Positions 1 to 11,614 are shown, counted from the stretch's first letter. The stretch: DNA of 64,000 nucleotides from Streptomyces sp. NBC_01463 (GCA_036227345.1 CP109468.1:7564001-7628000), one strand, 5' to 3'. Notes: generated by a model from the letters alone, not told the origin. Made by a program: numbers and translations.

Positions 1-195
1 CGGGTGACCGTGCGGTTCGAGGAGCCGGAATCGGCGCCCGGCCGGGTCCGCACGTTCCGCATCGATGATCCGGAGCTGCAGCCGGCCGACCCGCTGCCGC
101 TCGTACGGAACCCGGTGGACTACTCGTCCTGGCCGGCCAGCTTGCCGAAGTCGCGGTCCGGGGCGCTCTCGGCGGGCGCCGAGTCCAGACCGTAG
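1..195 (+). CDS. C-terminal end of an unidentified protein (partial)
   Basis: An open frame enters from the left edge and stops at a TAG at 193-195, leaving about 64 residues. The first 120 bases are covered by no other gene and show the GC-rich third positions of a coding frame, which is the only support. The last 76 bases overlap the convergent PRC-barrel gene, so the true product may be less conserved there. The tail is acidic and proline-rich, with no recognisable motif. It cannot be assigned a function without the upstream sequence. Confidence 0.35.
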   Translation, partial: RVTVRFEEPESAPGRVRTFRIDDPELQPADPLPLVRNPVDYSSWPASLPKSRSGALSAGAESRP

Positions 196-488
196 TGACG
201 GTAGAGCTGGAGCTCCTGTTCCGGCGAGAGATGGCGGCCGACCCCGAAGTCGGGTGCGTCCTTGATCAGGGCGCGGTCGAAGGGGATGCGCAGGGCGTCC
301 TCGACGAACTCGCTCGGTTCCAGCGGGACGAACGCGTCCCGGCTGAACAGTCCGGTGCGTACGGCCGCCCACTCCGGCACACCGGTCGCGTCGTCGAGGT
401 ACACCTCGTCCACGGTTCCGATCTTGGTGCCCTTGCGGTCGAACGCCTTGCGGCCGATCAGGCTGCGCGGATCGATGTCGGTCTGCAC
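120..488 (-). CDS. PRC-barrel domain protein
   Basis: Product of 122 residues. The N-terminal half (about residues 4-75, with LIGRKAFDRKGTKIGTVDEV followed by a strand carrying a Trp and a phenylalanine-rich turn) has the pattern of a PRC-barrel, a small beta-barrel found in RNA-processing and photosynthetic reaction-centre proteins and in many small actinobacterial proteins of unknown role. The C-terminal tail is acidic and low in predicted structure. The GTG at 486-488 is chosen because GGGAGGG lies three bases before it; an earlier GTG at 498-500 overlaps that ribosome site. The gene faces away from the gcvP leader. Specific function unknown. Confidence 0.75.
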   Translation of the reverse strand: MQTDIDPRSLIGRKAFDRKGTKIGTVDEVYLDDATGVPEWAAVRTGLFSRDAFVPLEPSEFVEDALRIPFDRALIKDAPDFGVGRHLSPEQELQLYRHYGLDSAPAESAPDRDFGKLAGQDE

Positions 489-594
489 GGTCCCTCCCAC
501 TGGTCGCGACTACTCCACAGGCACTACAGAAGTGCAGATCCGTGGCGTCGGCCACTCGAGAAATGCGCCGGGAACCCCGCTGGTACGCTGGTGT

Positions 595-860
595 CGGCTG
601 CTGACCCCGTGCGGGAGAGTCCTCCGGAGAAATTCCGGCAGGCGCCGAAGGAGCAAATCCTCCCCGGAATCTCTCAGGCCCCCGTACCGCACGGACGAGG
701 TCACTCTGGAAAGCAGGGCGGGTTTCGCGCGGCCACGGCCGGGCCGGACCCCGTCCTCACCGACGGTGAAAGCCGGTGCGCCCCGCGGGCACCGGTGAAG
801 CTCTCAGGTTGAGATGACAGAGGGGGAGGCCGTTCGGGCACCCCGCGCCGTGGTGCCCCT
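595..860 (+). promoter_or_regulatory. Glycine riboswitch upstream of gcvP
   Basis: The first aptamer has the conserved glycine-aptamer blocks in order: GGAGAG at 613-618, GCCGAAGGAGCAA at 643-655 and CTCTCAGG at 671-678. GTGCGG near 609-614 can pair with CCGCAC near 687-692. A second set of 3' blocks follows, CTCTCAGG at 801-808 and GACAGAGGGGG at 816-826, as in a tandem arrangement, but its 5' half is poorly conserved. A perfect 7-bp hairpin at 836-858 (GGGCACC/GGTGCCC) precedes the gcvP ribosome site and may be the expression platform. Family knowledge: glycine riboswitches turn on gcv genes in Streptomyces. Confidence 0.85.
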
Positions 861-892
861 CGCAGGTCGTGACAGACCAGGAGGCCTCCATC

Positions 893-3775
<2,883 letters not shown>

Positions 3776-3818
3776 CCGTGGGACGCCGGAACACGGCGGC
3801 GTGACGCGGACATGCGTG

Positions 3819-3855
3819 GGGGCCGGTGCGGAGACTTCTCCGGGCCGGCCCCTTT
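3819..3855. terminator. Bidirectional hairpin terminator
   Basis: GGGGCCGG at 3819-3826 pairs with CCGGCCCC at 3845-3852, with an inner CGGAG/CTCCG stem and an ACTT loop, followed by TTT. It lies between the convergent gcvP and DUF5999 genes and can serve both. Confidence 0.8.
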
Positions 3856-3868
3856 CCGTACCGGCGGC

Positions 3869-4075
3869 TCAGGCCGCCTTCACCACCCGGCCCGTTCCCA
3901 GCGGCCGGTGCGGGGCGATGATCTGCCCGTCCGGGAGCAGCTCACCGGTGTCCTCGAAGAGCAGGACGCCGTTGCACAGCAGGCTCCAGCCCTGTTCCGG
4001 ATGGTGCGCCACCAGACGGGCGGCTTCCCGGTCGGCTGAGTCGGCTGTCGGACAGGGTGGCTGGTGCTGGCACAT
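3869..4075 (-). CDS. DUF5999 family small protein
   Basis: Product of 68 residues starting MCQHQPPCPTADSADREAAR and continuing with a histidine- and tryptophan-bearing core (HHPEQGWSLLCNGVLLFED). This is the compact DUF5999 family widespread in Streptomyces, whose function is not known. The paired Cys and His residues at the N-terminus could bind a metal, which is inference. The ATG at 4073-4075 is chosen because the family begins at MCQHQ; the open frame extends 53 codons further upstream without a conserved sequence or ribosome site. It converges on gcvP. Confidence 0.85.
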   Translation of the reverse strand: MCQHQPPCPTADSADREAARLVAHHPEQGWSLLCNGVLLFEDTGELLPDGQIIAPHRPLGTGRVVKAA

Positions 4076-4328
4076 GGATGGGTTCTTTCGCTGCGTAGAG
4101 TCGAGTGTCCTGCGGCTTGAAGAGGTGTTCACGGCCGCCCCCCGTATCGATCGGTCCGGTCCCAGTGTTGCCCCACGGGCGTCAATCCGCAGGGATTTCG
4201 CCGCAGCGCTTCCTCTCCTCTCATGACGCATCACCCGCCCGGACGGTTCAACGCAACTGCACTGTCACTTCGGGTGGTTCGGGGTGGCCGGATAGGGCTA
4301 GTCCGGATGGGCACCCGCCGCCCCCGAG

Positions 4329-4370
4329 GCGCTGTGCCCCGCCACCGGAGCCGGTGGCGGGGCACAGCGC
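4329..4370. terminator. Perfect 20-bp stem terminator
   Basis: Bases 4329-4348 are perfectly complementary to 4351-4370, with a two-base loop, giving an uninterrupted 20-bp GC-rich stem. It is 16 bases beyond the stop of the leftward gene at 4387 and is its likely terminator. Confidence 0.8.
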
Positions 4371-4386
4371 ACGTGGTGGAGCCGAA

Positions 4387-4980
4387 TCAGGCGGGTGAAC
4401 CGAGCAGGGGGCCGGGACCGGGTGCGATGCGGGTGGTGATCACGGGAAGGAGATCAGCGACCCGGTGCGGACGGTGTGCCGCGATTCCCGGTGGGGCGGG
4501 AGCCAGGGGGACCAGCAGATCGGCCGGCGCGGGGGACCCGCCGGCTGCGTCGGCCTCGGTGTCCCCGTGCAGCCACAGGGCCAGCATGTAGAGCTCGGGG
4601 ATGGACAGCAGCCTCGGCTGGTACGGGGTGACCGACGCGTCCGCCTGGCGCAGGGCGAGTTCGGTCGAGGCGATGTACGGGCCCTCGAAGAAGTGCGAGA
4701 AGGTCCAGCCGTCGGGGGTGAGCATCGTGTCGGCCGCGGCGACCGGCCGCTCCGTGCTGCTGATCAGGAAGCGCCATGCGGCGAGCCGGGTGGTGGGCGC
4801 GAGCCCGTCCGGTCCGATGCGGTCCAGTACATGGACGGGGAGCGGATGTTCGGGGCTCAGAGGTCCCTGGACGGACCGCAGGCCGGGGGTACGGGCCTCG
4901 CGGACCGCGGTCGGTGAACCGAGCGCCGCGAGAACGCTTCTCAGCGCGGGCGCGGGAGCAGGGGGAACGTGCAGCGGCAT
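4387..4980 (-). CDS. Conserved hypothetical protein
   Basis: Product of 197 residues that I do not recognise. It has a proline- and alanine-rich first 50 residues, then a more ordered core (about 55-140) with WRFLISS, WTFSHFFEGPYIAS and LLSIPELYMLALWLHG, and a proline-rich C-terminus. No signal peptide or membrane segment is visible. GAGAGG lies ten bases before the ATG at 4978-4980. Coding bias is normal for the window and it is followed by a strong terminator, so it is very likely expressed. It stands alone, with about 480 bases of non-coding DNA upstream. Confidence 0.7.
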   Translation of the reverse strand: MPLHVPPAPAPALRSVLAALGSPTAVREARTPGLRSVQGPLSPEHPLPVHVLDRIGPDGLAPTTRLAAWRFLISSTERPVAAADTMLTPDGWTFSHFFEGPYIASTELALRQADASVTPYQPRLLSIPELYMLALWLHGDTEADAAGGSPAPADLLVPLAPAPPGIAAHRPHRVADLLPVITTRIAPGPGPLLGSPA

Positions 4981-5460
4981 AGTGGGTCGCCTCTCACTTC
5001 GGAGACACGGTGGAGCGTGGGCGGGTGCAGACGGCGCTGTCGGCGTGCGGGGCCAGAGGAGGCCGGTGACTGGGCCGGTGCGTCAACTCTCTGCCTCGTC
5101 CGCGGAGTTTATACGACACGTGTTCACGCGGTGTTTCCACTAGCCGCCACGGCTATTGCCGGCAAGGCGGTATCCGGACTTAATTATGCGGAGATTATGC
5201 TGATTCGGTGCGAGCGGCGCAGCCACCGCCTCGGGTTTTTCCCGTACAGCGGTAGGCTGAAACGTACCGGTGCTTTCCCGGAGCACGTGCGGGGAAACTG
5301 CGCACCCAACCATGCCGCGTGAATGTGCCGCGGGCCACAGTCATCAGATTAGCGGCTACGCGGCGGCCGTGGGGCGTTATGGATCACTCTGCCTGGGCAT
5401 TATCGACCGTGACGCGAGCGGCCTGGGCCGCGGGCCGCCCACTCGAGGAGGGACACCCCG
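4981..5460. other. Intergenic region between divergent genes
   Basis: About 480 bases separate the divergent genes at 4980 and 5461. GC content falls in 5100-5260 (for example TTAATTATGCGGAGATTATG near 5180), as expected for promoters. I see no RNA gene, repeat or convincing small ORF here. Confidence 0.5.
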
Positions 5461-6966
5461 ATGGGGGAGAAGGTCGTGGCGGGCGCTTTTGACCTGTCCG
5501 ATCGGCTGAAGTACCGGCGGAAGCTCCATCAGTGCCTGGAGGGACTGGAGAGGCTCCTGGCGGAGCGGAGGTTCGACCGGCCGCGCAATCTCATGGGCAT
5601 GGAGATCGAGCTGAATCTGGCCGGGGCCGACGGTATGCCGAAGATGTTGAATGGGCAGGTACTCGACCGCATCGCGAGCCGGGATTTCCAGACGGAACTG
5701 GGGATGTTCAATCTCGAAGTGAACATAGTTCCCCACAATCTGTCAGGGCGTGTTCTCGATCAGCTGGCCGAGGAGTTGCGGACCGGCCTCGGATATGCCG
5801 ACCGGAAGGCCGCCGAGGTCGATGCCGGGATCCTGATGATCGGAATACTTCCCACGCTCGGACGTGAGGACATGGTCCGGTCCAATCTCTCCGACGTGGA
5901 CCGCTACGCGCTGCTCAACGATCAAATGGTGGCAGCGCGCGGCGAGGATTTCTCCCTGGATATCGAAGGCGTCGAGAGACTGGTCTGCACCTCCGGTTCG
6001 ATCGCACCGGAGGCGGCCTGCACCTCCGTGCAACTGCACCTCCAGGTGACGCCGGAACGCTTCGCGGACGTGTGGAACGCCGCCCAGGCCGTGGCCGCGG
6101 TGCAGGTGGCGCTGGGCGCCAACTCCCCCTTCCTGTTCGGCCGCGAGCTGTGGCGGGAGTCGCGGCCGCCGCTCTTCCAGCAGGCCACGGACACCAGGCC
6201 GCCCGAACTGCAGAACCAGGGGGTGCGGCCGCGGACCTGGTTCGGCGAGAAGTGGGCGGGTTCGGCGTACGAGCTCTTCGAGGAGAACCTCCGCTACTTC
6301 CCCCCGCTGCTGCCCATCTGCGACGACGAGGACCCCCTGCGGGTGCTCGACGAGGGAGGGGTGCCGGGGCTCCAGGAGCTGGTCCTGCACAACGGCACGG
6401 TCTACCGGTGGAACCGCCCGGTCTACGGGCTCGCGGACGGCGTACCGCACCTGCGGGTGGAGAACCGGGTGCTCCCCGCGGGCCCGACCGTCGCCGACGT
6501 GATCGCCAACACGGCGCTCTACTACGGACTCGTCCGGGCGCTCGCCGAGGAGTCCCGTCCGGTGTGGACCAGGATGCCGTTCACCGCCGCCGCGGAGAAC
6601 TTCGAGACCGCCTGCCGCCACGGCATCGACGCCGAACTGCTCTGGCCGAGGCCGGGCCGCTCGGGCGGACTGACCCGCGTACCGGCCGTCAAGCTCGTCC
6701 GGGACGAACTGCTGCCGCTCGCCGCCGCGGGGCTCGACGCCTGGAACATCGAGCCCGCGGACCGCGACCATTACCTCGGGATCATCGAGGAGCGCTGCCG
6801 GCGGCGGACCAACGGGGCGTCCTGGCAGGCGGACGCCTACCACCGGGCCCGGGAGTCCGGGCTGGGACGCGGTGAGGCGCTCGCCGCCATGACCCGGCGG
6901 TACACCGAGCTGATGCAGGCCGGTGAGCCCGTGCACAGCTGGCCGGCGGGCGTTCCCGGCGAGTGA
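5461..6966 (+). CDS. Glutamate-cysteine ligase family protein (GCS2-type)
   Basis: Product of 501 residues belonging to the GCS2/YbdK-like carboxylate-amine ligase fold, which joins glutamate to an amine with ATP. GMEIELNLAG (about 47-56) and TELGMFNLEVNIVPH (about 79-93) match the glutamate and metal-binding strands of the family, and FGREL plus HNGTVYRWNRPVY fit its later motifs. An AGGAGGG ribosome site lies eight bases before the ATG. Family members near gcvP in Streptomyces are annotated as glutamate-cysteine ligases, but mycothiol producers do not use glutathione, so the amine substrate is uncertain. A bidirectional terminator follows. Confidence 0.85.
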   Translation: MGEKVVAGAFDLSDRLKYRRKLHQCLEGLERLLAERRFDRPRNLMGMEIELNLAGADGMPKMLNGQVLDRIASRDFQTELGMFNLEVNIVPHNLSGRVLDQLAEELRTGLGYADRKAAEVDAGILMIGILPTLGREDMVRSNLSDVDRYALLNDQMVAARGEDFSLDIEGVERLVCTSGSIAPEAACTSVQLHLQVTPERFADVWNAAQAVAAVQVALGANSPFLFGRELWRESRPPLFQQATDTRPPELQNQGVRPRTWFGEKWAGSAYELFEENLRYFPPLLPICDDEDPLRVLDEGGVPGLQELVLHNGTVYRWNRPVYGLADGVPHLRVENRVLPAGPTVADVIANTALYYGLVRALAEESRPVWTRMPFTAAAENFETACRHGIDAELLWPRPGRSGGLTRVPAVKLVRDELLPLAAAGLDAWNIEPADRDHYLGIIEERCRRRTNGASWQADAYHRARESGLGRGEALAAMTRRYTELMQAGEPVHSWPAGVPGE

Positions 6967-7020
6967 GGCCGGCGGGCGTTCCCGCACGATGGGGCCGCCT
7001 GGGATCCCGGGTCACTGAGC

Positions 7021-7060
7021 GGAGCCATGCGGGCGGGGCCGGCCGCGCCCGCATGGCTCC
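7021..7060. terminator. Perfect 15-bp stem terminator
   Basis: GGAGCCATGCGGGCG at 7021-7035 is the exact reverse complement of 7046-7060, around a ten-base loop. It lies between convergent genes. Confidence 0.8.
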
Positions 7061-7073
7061 GGCGGCACCGGTC

Positions 7074-8861
7074 CTACTCCTCCCCGGCGCGGCCGCTCTG
7101 CCCGGCCGTCATGACGGCCTGCAGGATCACGGCCTGGATCTCCGCCGGGTCGTTGACCTGGTACCCGCCGCCGCCGGTCACCTTCGCTATCTCGTTCACC
7201 TCGTCGCGGTCGGCGTCGGGACCCACCGCGATGGCGAGCAACGGCACCGGGCGCTCCGGATCGGCGATCTTCTTGAGCTCGGCGATCAGGGCGGAGCGCG
7301 AGATGGAGCGCTCGTCCTGGTTCGAGCCGTCGGTGAGGATCACGACGGCGTTGAACTTGCCCTTCACATAGGTGCGCTGCGCCTCCTTGTAGGCGGCCAG
7401 CGCGGTGTCGTACAGACCCGTCGCGCCGTCCGGCACGGGCTTCAGCGCCGCGAACGCCGCGGCGAGCTTCTCGCGGTGCGTGCCGCCGCCCTTGGCCGCG
7501 TCGCCGAGCCGGGCGGTCGCCACCAGGCTGCGGTAGTCCTTCTCGCCGTCGAGGGTGGTGGCGAACTCCCAGAGTCCGATCTCGTCGTTCGGGGTGAACT
7601 GGTTGAGCGCCTGGATCAGGGACGCCTTGGTGACGTCCATCCGGGACTGGTTGCGGCCCGGCACGATCGTGGCCATCGACCCCGAGGCGTCGACGACGGT
7701 GGTGAGCCGCGCGCTCTGCACGGTGATCGTCCACATGCCGAGCGTCTCCTGCAGCACCTCGTCCGAGGGCGGGGTGCCGGGAGAAGTCTCGTACGGCTGT
7801 GGGGACTTGGCGCCGGCCGATGCGGTCAGGGTCTCGTCCGCCGTGCCCTCGACGGTCCGGAAGCCGTGCTCCTGCAGGGTGCGCTGCGAGGCGTCCTCGG
7901 ACAGCAGCGTCATGAACCGAAGCGCCGCCCGGCTCTCGTCGGTGGTCTGCTCCTCCTCGTTGACCAGGGTGAACGGGTAGTTGAGGAGCGGGGTGCCGTC
8001 CTTGGGGTAGAAGAGGTCGAGCTTGCCGCCGTCCGTCGACTCGGCGTTGTGGGCGAACGCGGCCTGCTCGGAGAGCAGCACCGCCTGGTTGCGTGACGGG
8101 TTGCCCTGCTCGGCGCCGGAGCTGTCCTGCGGCAGCGTCTCGACGACCTGGGTGTCGCCGTCCGACATGCGCTGGGCGAGCAGCTTCGCGGTCGCCGCGG
8201 CCCTGGTGTCGCTGTCCCCGCCCAGTTTGTCGGAGGAGATGCCGATGCTCGTGAGCGCCAGCAGACCGGTGGCGCTGCGCGCCGGGTCGGCCGAGCCGAG
8301 ACGGACCTTGTCGGACTCCATCGCCGCGGCCGTCAGCTCAGCCCAGGAGTACTGCTTCTCCGGCCAGCCGAGGGTCTTGGCCGCCGACGGCACCATGGCG
8401 AGGGTGACGGGTGAGGTGGCGACGGAGTCGCCCGGGGTGATCGGAACGGCGTCCCCGTTGCCCTTCGCCCTGTTCAGCCAGAGGTCGGAGTCGGGCAGCC
8501 ACATCTGGTAGTCCGGCGGGCGGGTGCCGCGGGCGAGGGCGTCCGCGACCTTGTACGAGTCACGCGCCACCACGTCCACGTCCACACAGTGGCCGTCGGA
8601 TCTCAGGTCGTCCTTGCGTGCCTTGTCGGCGACGGCACGCACGGCGGGCGCGATGTCCGGGGAGGTCATCATGGTCAGATGTACGGCGGTGTCCTCGCAG
8701 GACTTCGAGAACGACAGCAGGCCGCCCTGTGCCGCGACCGCCGTTCCCGCGGCCACCGCGAGAACGAGCATGGTGGCGATGGCTACGGTACGACGGCGGC
8801 GCGGCGGGCGGTCCCCGCTTCCGTCCGCGGCGTAGTCGTCCGGCAAGCTGTGACGTCCCAT
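7074..8861 (-). CDS. Substrate-binding and VWA domain protein
   Basis: Product of 595 residues. A single membrane or signal segment (about 25-45, TVAIATMLVLAVAAGTAVAA) follows a basic RRRR stretch, so the rest is predicted outside the membrane. Residues about 50-360 resemble an extracellular solute-binding fold with several internal repeats of the family. Residues about 385-590 form a von Willebrand factor A domain with the metal-ion-dependent adhesion site DASGS, a later Thr and the strand VVILTDGSN. Such fusions are common in Streptomyces and are of unknown ligand. The ATG at 8859-8861 is chosen because AAGGAGGGG lies ten bases upstream; the longer frame has no support. Confidence 0.85.
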   Translation of the reverse strand: MGRHSLPDDYAADGSGDRPPRRRRTVAIATMLVLAVAAGTAVAAQGGLLSFSKSCEDTAVHLTMMTSPDIAPAVRAVADKARKDDLRSDGHCVDVDVVARDSYKVADALARGTRPPDYQMWLPDSDLWLNRAKGNGDAVPITPGDSVATSPVTLAMVPSAAKTLGWPEKQYSWAELTAAAMESDKVRLGSADPARSATGLLALTSIGISSDKLGGDSDTRAAATAKLLAQRMSDGDTQVVETLPQDSSGAEQGNPSRNQAVLLSEQAAFAHNAESTDGGKLDLFYPKDGTPLLNYPFTLVNEEEQTTDESRAALRFMTLLSEDASQRTLQEHGFRTVEGTADETLTASAGAKSPQPYETSPGTPPSDEVLQETLGMWTITVQSARLTTVVDASGSMATIVPGRNQSRMDVTKASLIQALNQFTPNDEIGLWEFATTLDGEKDYRSLVATARLGDAAKGGGTHREKLAAAFAALKPVPDGATGLYDTALAAYKEAQRTYVKGKFNAVVILTDGSNQDERSISRSALIAELKKIADPERPVPLLAIAVGPDADRDEVNEIAKVTGGGGYQVNDPAEIQAVILQAVMTAGQSGRAGEE

Positions 8862-9030
8862 GTCGGTGGTGCCCCTCCTTGAGGATGAACAAGGAAAAGG
8901 GGGACCACACCATCGGCGATGGTGCTCGTCCCCCGGCCTGTCGCGCATGATCTTCGTACCTGCATTCGAGACCCTAGCGGGGTGCGGGGCGGCTTGGGAC
9001 GTGAATGCATAACTGAGGGCAGGTGTACAG

Positions 9031-9825
9031 GTGGAGGCGGGGCGCGTGGCTGATTCTTTTCCTCAGGAGGCCGTGTCACGACGGATCTTGCGGTCCGAGA
9101 CGGTGTTGGTTCTGGCTCTCTCGCTGGGGGCCAGCGGGGTGTCTGCCCTGATCAGTTTTGTCGGATCCCTGACGAAACCAGGGGGTTTGAAGGATCAGGC
9201 GGCCACCCTCAACAGTTCCTACGCGCCGGGACGCCCCTGGCTTGATCTCGCCTGGCAGCTCTTCGGAATCACCACGGCGCTGGTGCCCGTCGCGCTGGTG
9301 GCGCATCTGTTGATCAGGGAGGGCGCGGGGCTGCGGGTCATCGGTTTCGACCGGTCCCGGCCGATGTCGGACCTGGGGCGCGGCGCGCTGGTGGCGGCGG
9401 GGATCGGGAGCGCCGGTCTGGCCTTCTACCTGGTGGCCCGGGCGGCCGGCTTCAACCTCACGGTCGTGCCCGAGTCGCTGCCCGAGGTGTGGTGGAAGTA
9501 CCCGGTCCTCATCCTGTCGGCGATCCAGAACTCCGTGCTGGAGGAAGTGATCGTCGTCGGGTATCTGCTGCGCCGGCTGGGGCAGTTGGGGTGGACCCCG
9601 ATGGCCGCCCTGGTGGCCAGTTCGGTGCTCCGCGGCTCCTACCACCTCTACCAGGGCATCGGCGGCTTCATCGGGAACATGGTGATGGGCGTCGTCTTCG
9701 TGCTCCTGTACCGCCGCTGGCAGCGGGTGGGGCCGCTGGTCGCCGCGCACGCCCTGCTCGACATCGGCGCGTTCGTCGGTTACGCGCTGCTCGCCGGGAA
9801 GGTGGGCTGGCTGCCCACGCCGTGA
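9031..9825 (+). CDS. CPBP family intramembrane metalloprotease
   Basis: Product of 264 residues with about seven hydrophobic membrane segments. The CPBP (CAAX protease, Abi) motifs are visible: SVLEEVIVVGYLLRRL carries the EExxxR-like glutamate pair, SYHLYQG and HALLDIGAF carry the zinc histidines. The family acts in the membrane and includes prenyl-protein proteases and bacteriocin immunity proteins; the substrate here is unknown. Start is uncertain: GTG at 9031 is used, while a GTG at 9046 has a better-spaced GGAGG. A strong terminator follows, so it is monocistronic and divergent from the VWA gene. Confidence 0.88.
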   Translation: MEAGRVADSFPQEAVSRRILRSETVLVLALSLGASGVSALISFVGSLTKPGGLKDQAATLNSSYAPGRPWLDLAWQLFGITTALVPVALVAHLLIREGAGLRVIGFDRSRPMSDLGRGALVAAGIGSAGLAFYLVARAAGFNLTVVPESLPEVWWKYPVLILSAIQNSVLEEVIVVGYLLRRLGQLGWTPMAALVASSVLRGSYHLYQGIGGFIGNMVMGVVFVLLYRRWQRVGPLVAAHALLDIGAFVGYALLAGKVGWLPTP

Positions 9826-9847
9826 GCCCGGTGCGGGGTGAGTGACG

Positions 9848-9883
9848 GGAGGGGGTGTGCGGCTCGTACCGCACACCCCCTCC
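9848..9883. terminator. Perfect 15-bp stem terminator
   Basis: GGAGGGGGTGTGCGG at 9848-9862 is the exact reverse complement of 9869-9883, with a six-base loop. It serves the convergent CPBP and PhzF genes. Confidence 0.8.
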
Positions 9884-9920
9884 GGTCGTCACGGGACGAG
9901 CCGTGCGCCCACTTCTGCCG

Positions 9921-10739
9921 TCACAGGGTGACCAGCAGTTCGCCGTCCACGACCGTCACGGCGCGGCCCGTCAGCAGGGTGCGGTCGCCGCGCAGCGAGG
10001 TGCGGACCAGTCCGGACCGGGCGGACGCCTGCAGGCCGGTCAGCTCGTCGCGGCCGAGCCGGGCCGACCAGAACGGAGCGAGGGCGGTATGGGCGCTGCC
10101 CGTCACCGGGTCCTCGTCGATGCCCACGGCGGGGAAGAAGCCGCGGGAGACGAAGTCGTAGCCGCGGTCCGGGGCGGCGGCGGCCGTCGCGATGACCCCT
10201 CGCCGGGAGAGTGCGGCCAGGGCCGCGAAGTCCGGGGCGAGCGCCCGTACGGCGGCCTCGTCGGCCAGTTCCACGAGCAGGTCGCCCACATGGGGACCGG
10301 TGTCGTGCACGGAGAGCGGTTCGGCGCCCAGCGCGGCGGCCAGGCCCTGCGGCGGGGTGTCGGGGGTCAGCGGGGCGGTGGGGAAGTCCAGGGAGATCGA
10401 GCCGTCCGGAGCCGTCGTCGAGGTGAGCACCCCGCACCGGGCGGCGAAGCGCACTGTGCCGGTCGCGGTCGCCGTGGTGTGCAGGACGTGGGCGGTGGCC
10501 AGGGTGGCGTGGCCGCACATGTCGACCTCGGTGGACGGGGTGAACCAGCGCAGCGCCCAGTCCGCGGTACCGCCGGGCGGCAGCGGGTGGGCGAACGCGG
10601 TCTCGGAGAGGTTCAGCTCCGTGGCGATCTGCTGGAGCCGGCTGTCCTCGGGGAAGCCCTCCGGGCCCAGCAGCAGGACTCCCGCCGGGTTGCCGGCGAA
10701 GGGGCGGTCGGTGAACGCGTCGACGATACGAATCCTCAT
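9921..10739 (-). CDS. PhzF family isomerase/epimerase
   Basis: Product of 272 residues with the two-lobed diaminopimelate-epimerase fold of the PhzF family. It starts RIRIVDAFTDRPFAGNPAGV, the family's N-terminal signature, followed by NLSETAFA with the catalytic glutamate, and then STEVDMCGHATLATAHVL and GIDEDPVTGSAHTAL. In phenazine producers PhzF isomerises dihydro-3-hydroxyanthranilate, but most members, as here with no phenazine genes nearby, are of unknown substrate. The ATG at 10737-10739 is chosen because homology begins there; upstream codons are not conserved. Confidence 0.92.
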   Translation of the reverse strand: MRIRIVDAFTDRPFAGNPAGVLLLGPEGFPEDSRLQQIATELNLSETAFAHPLPPGGTADWALRWFTPSTEVDMCGHATLATAHVLHTTATATGTVRFAARCGVLTSTTAPDGSISLDFPTAPLTPDTPPQGLAAALGAEPLSVHDTGPHVGDLLVELADEAAVRALAPDFAALAALSRRGVIATAAAAPDRGYDFVSRGFFPAVGIDEDPVTGSAHTALAPFWSARLGRDELTGLQASARSGLVRTSLRGDRTLLTGRAVTVVDGELLVTL

Positions 10740-10847
10740 GAGCCGACCGTAGGGGCGGGGCGAAGCCGCAGGCCAAGGCCAATTCCGGGTCGGCGGCTCG
10801 GAAATCCCGGCGAAGGTGTTTGCCAGGCGACCGGTTCCGATATATCG

Positions 10848-10876
10848 TTGACGCATCGCGACAGTACAGCGATAGG
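10848..10876 (+). promoter_or_regulatory. Predicted promoter of the PadR gene
   Basis: TTGACG at 10848-10853 and GATAGG at 10871-10876 are separated by 17 bases, a good vegetative sigma-70-type spacing. The palindrome CGATATATCG just upstream (10839-10848) and a further CGATA at 10870-10874 are candidate autoregulatory operator half-sites. Confidence 0.5.
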
Positions 10877-10936
10877 CGGTACGGCCATCAGCCGTGCTGC
10901 GACAGACAAGTGATCAAGATGAGAAGGAGTGCAGTC

Positions 10937-11578
10937 ATGCGTTCACATGGACATGAGCACGGACATGAGCACGGGCACGGACACGGTCGTGGCCCCTTCG
11001 GTCCCGGTCGGGGCGAGCGGGGCGACTTCGAGGGCCGCCGGGCGGCCTTCGGGCAGTTCGGACCGCCTTTCGGCGGCGGTCCCTTCGGTGGCGGCGGTCC
11101 CTTCGGGGGCGGACGCGGCCGGGGCGGCGGACGGGGAAGGGCGCGCCGCGGTGACGTACGCGCGTCGATCCTGGCGCTGCTGACGGACCGGCCGATGCAC
11201 GGTTACGAGATGATCCAGGAGATCGGCGAGCGCAGCGGTGGGGCCTGGCGGCCCAGCCCCGGCTCGGTGTATCCGACCCTCCAGCTCCTGGAGGACGAGG
11301 GTCTGATCGTCAGCGAGAGCGAGGGCGGCAAGAAGCTGTTCACGCTGACCGAGGCCGGCCGCACCGAGGCCGAGTCGGGCCCTGACGCGCCCTGGGAGGA
11401 TGCCGGCCGCGGCGTCGACTGGGAGGGCATGAACGAGATCCGGCAGGCCGGGTTCGGTCTGATGGAGGCGTTCGGCCAGGTCTGGAAGACCGGCTCGCCC
11501 GACCAGCGCGAGAAGGCGCTGACCGTCATCAACGAGGCGCGCAAGAAGCTCTACCTCATCCTCGCCGACGAGGGCTGA
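10937..11578 (+). CDS. PadR family regulator with His-rich N-terminus
   Basis: Product of 213 residues. Residues 4-16 carry seven histidines alternating with Gly or Glu, then a Gly/Phe/Arg-rich segment (to about 72) with repeated PFGGG. The PadR winged helix follows (about 75-150: RASILALLTDRPMHGYEMIQ, PSPGSVYPTLQLLEDEGLI, KLFTLTEAGR), with a C-terminal dimer helix. His-rich N-terminal extensions also occur in YqjI, a nickel- and iron-responsive PadR repressor, so metal sensing is inferred. AAGGAG lies eight bases before the ATG at 10937. A strong terminator follows. Confidence 0.9.
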   Translation: MRSHGHEHGHEHGHGHGRGPFGPGRGERGDFEGRRAAFGQFGPPFGGGPFGGGGPFGGGRGRGGGRGRARRGDVRASILALLTDRPMHGYEMIQEIGERSGGAWRPSPGSVYPTLQLLEDEGLIVSESEGGKKLFTLTEAGRTEAESGPDAPWEDAGRGVDWEGMNEIRQAGFGLMEAFGQVWKTGSPDQREKALTVINEARKKLYLILADEG

Positions 11579-11614
11579 GCCCCGCGGTGGGAGAGCCCGG
11601 CGCAGAGGTGTACC

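Noticed and set aside
5743..6987. Long leftward frame opposite the GCS2-type ligase
   Set aside because: Low-complexity composition typical of antisense shadows, with no ribosome site or family motif.
9921..10739. Phenazine biosynthesis
   Set aside because: PhzF-like proteins are widespread; no other phz gene is present.
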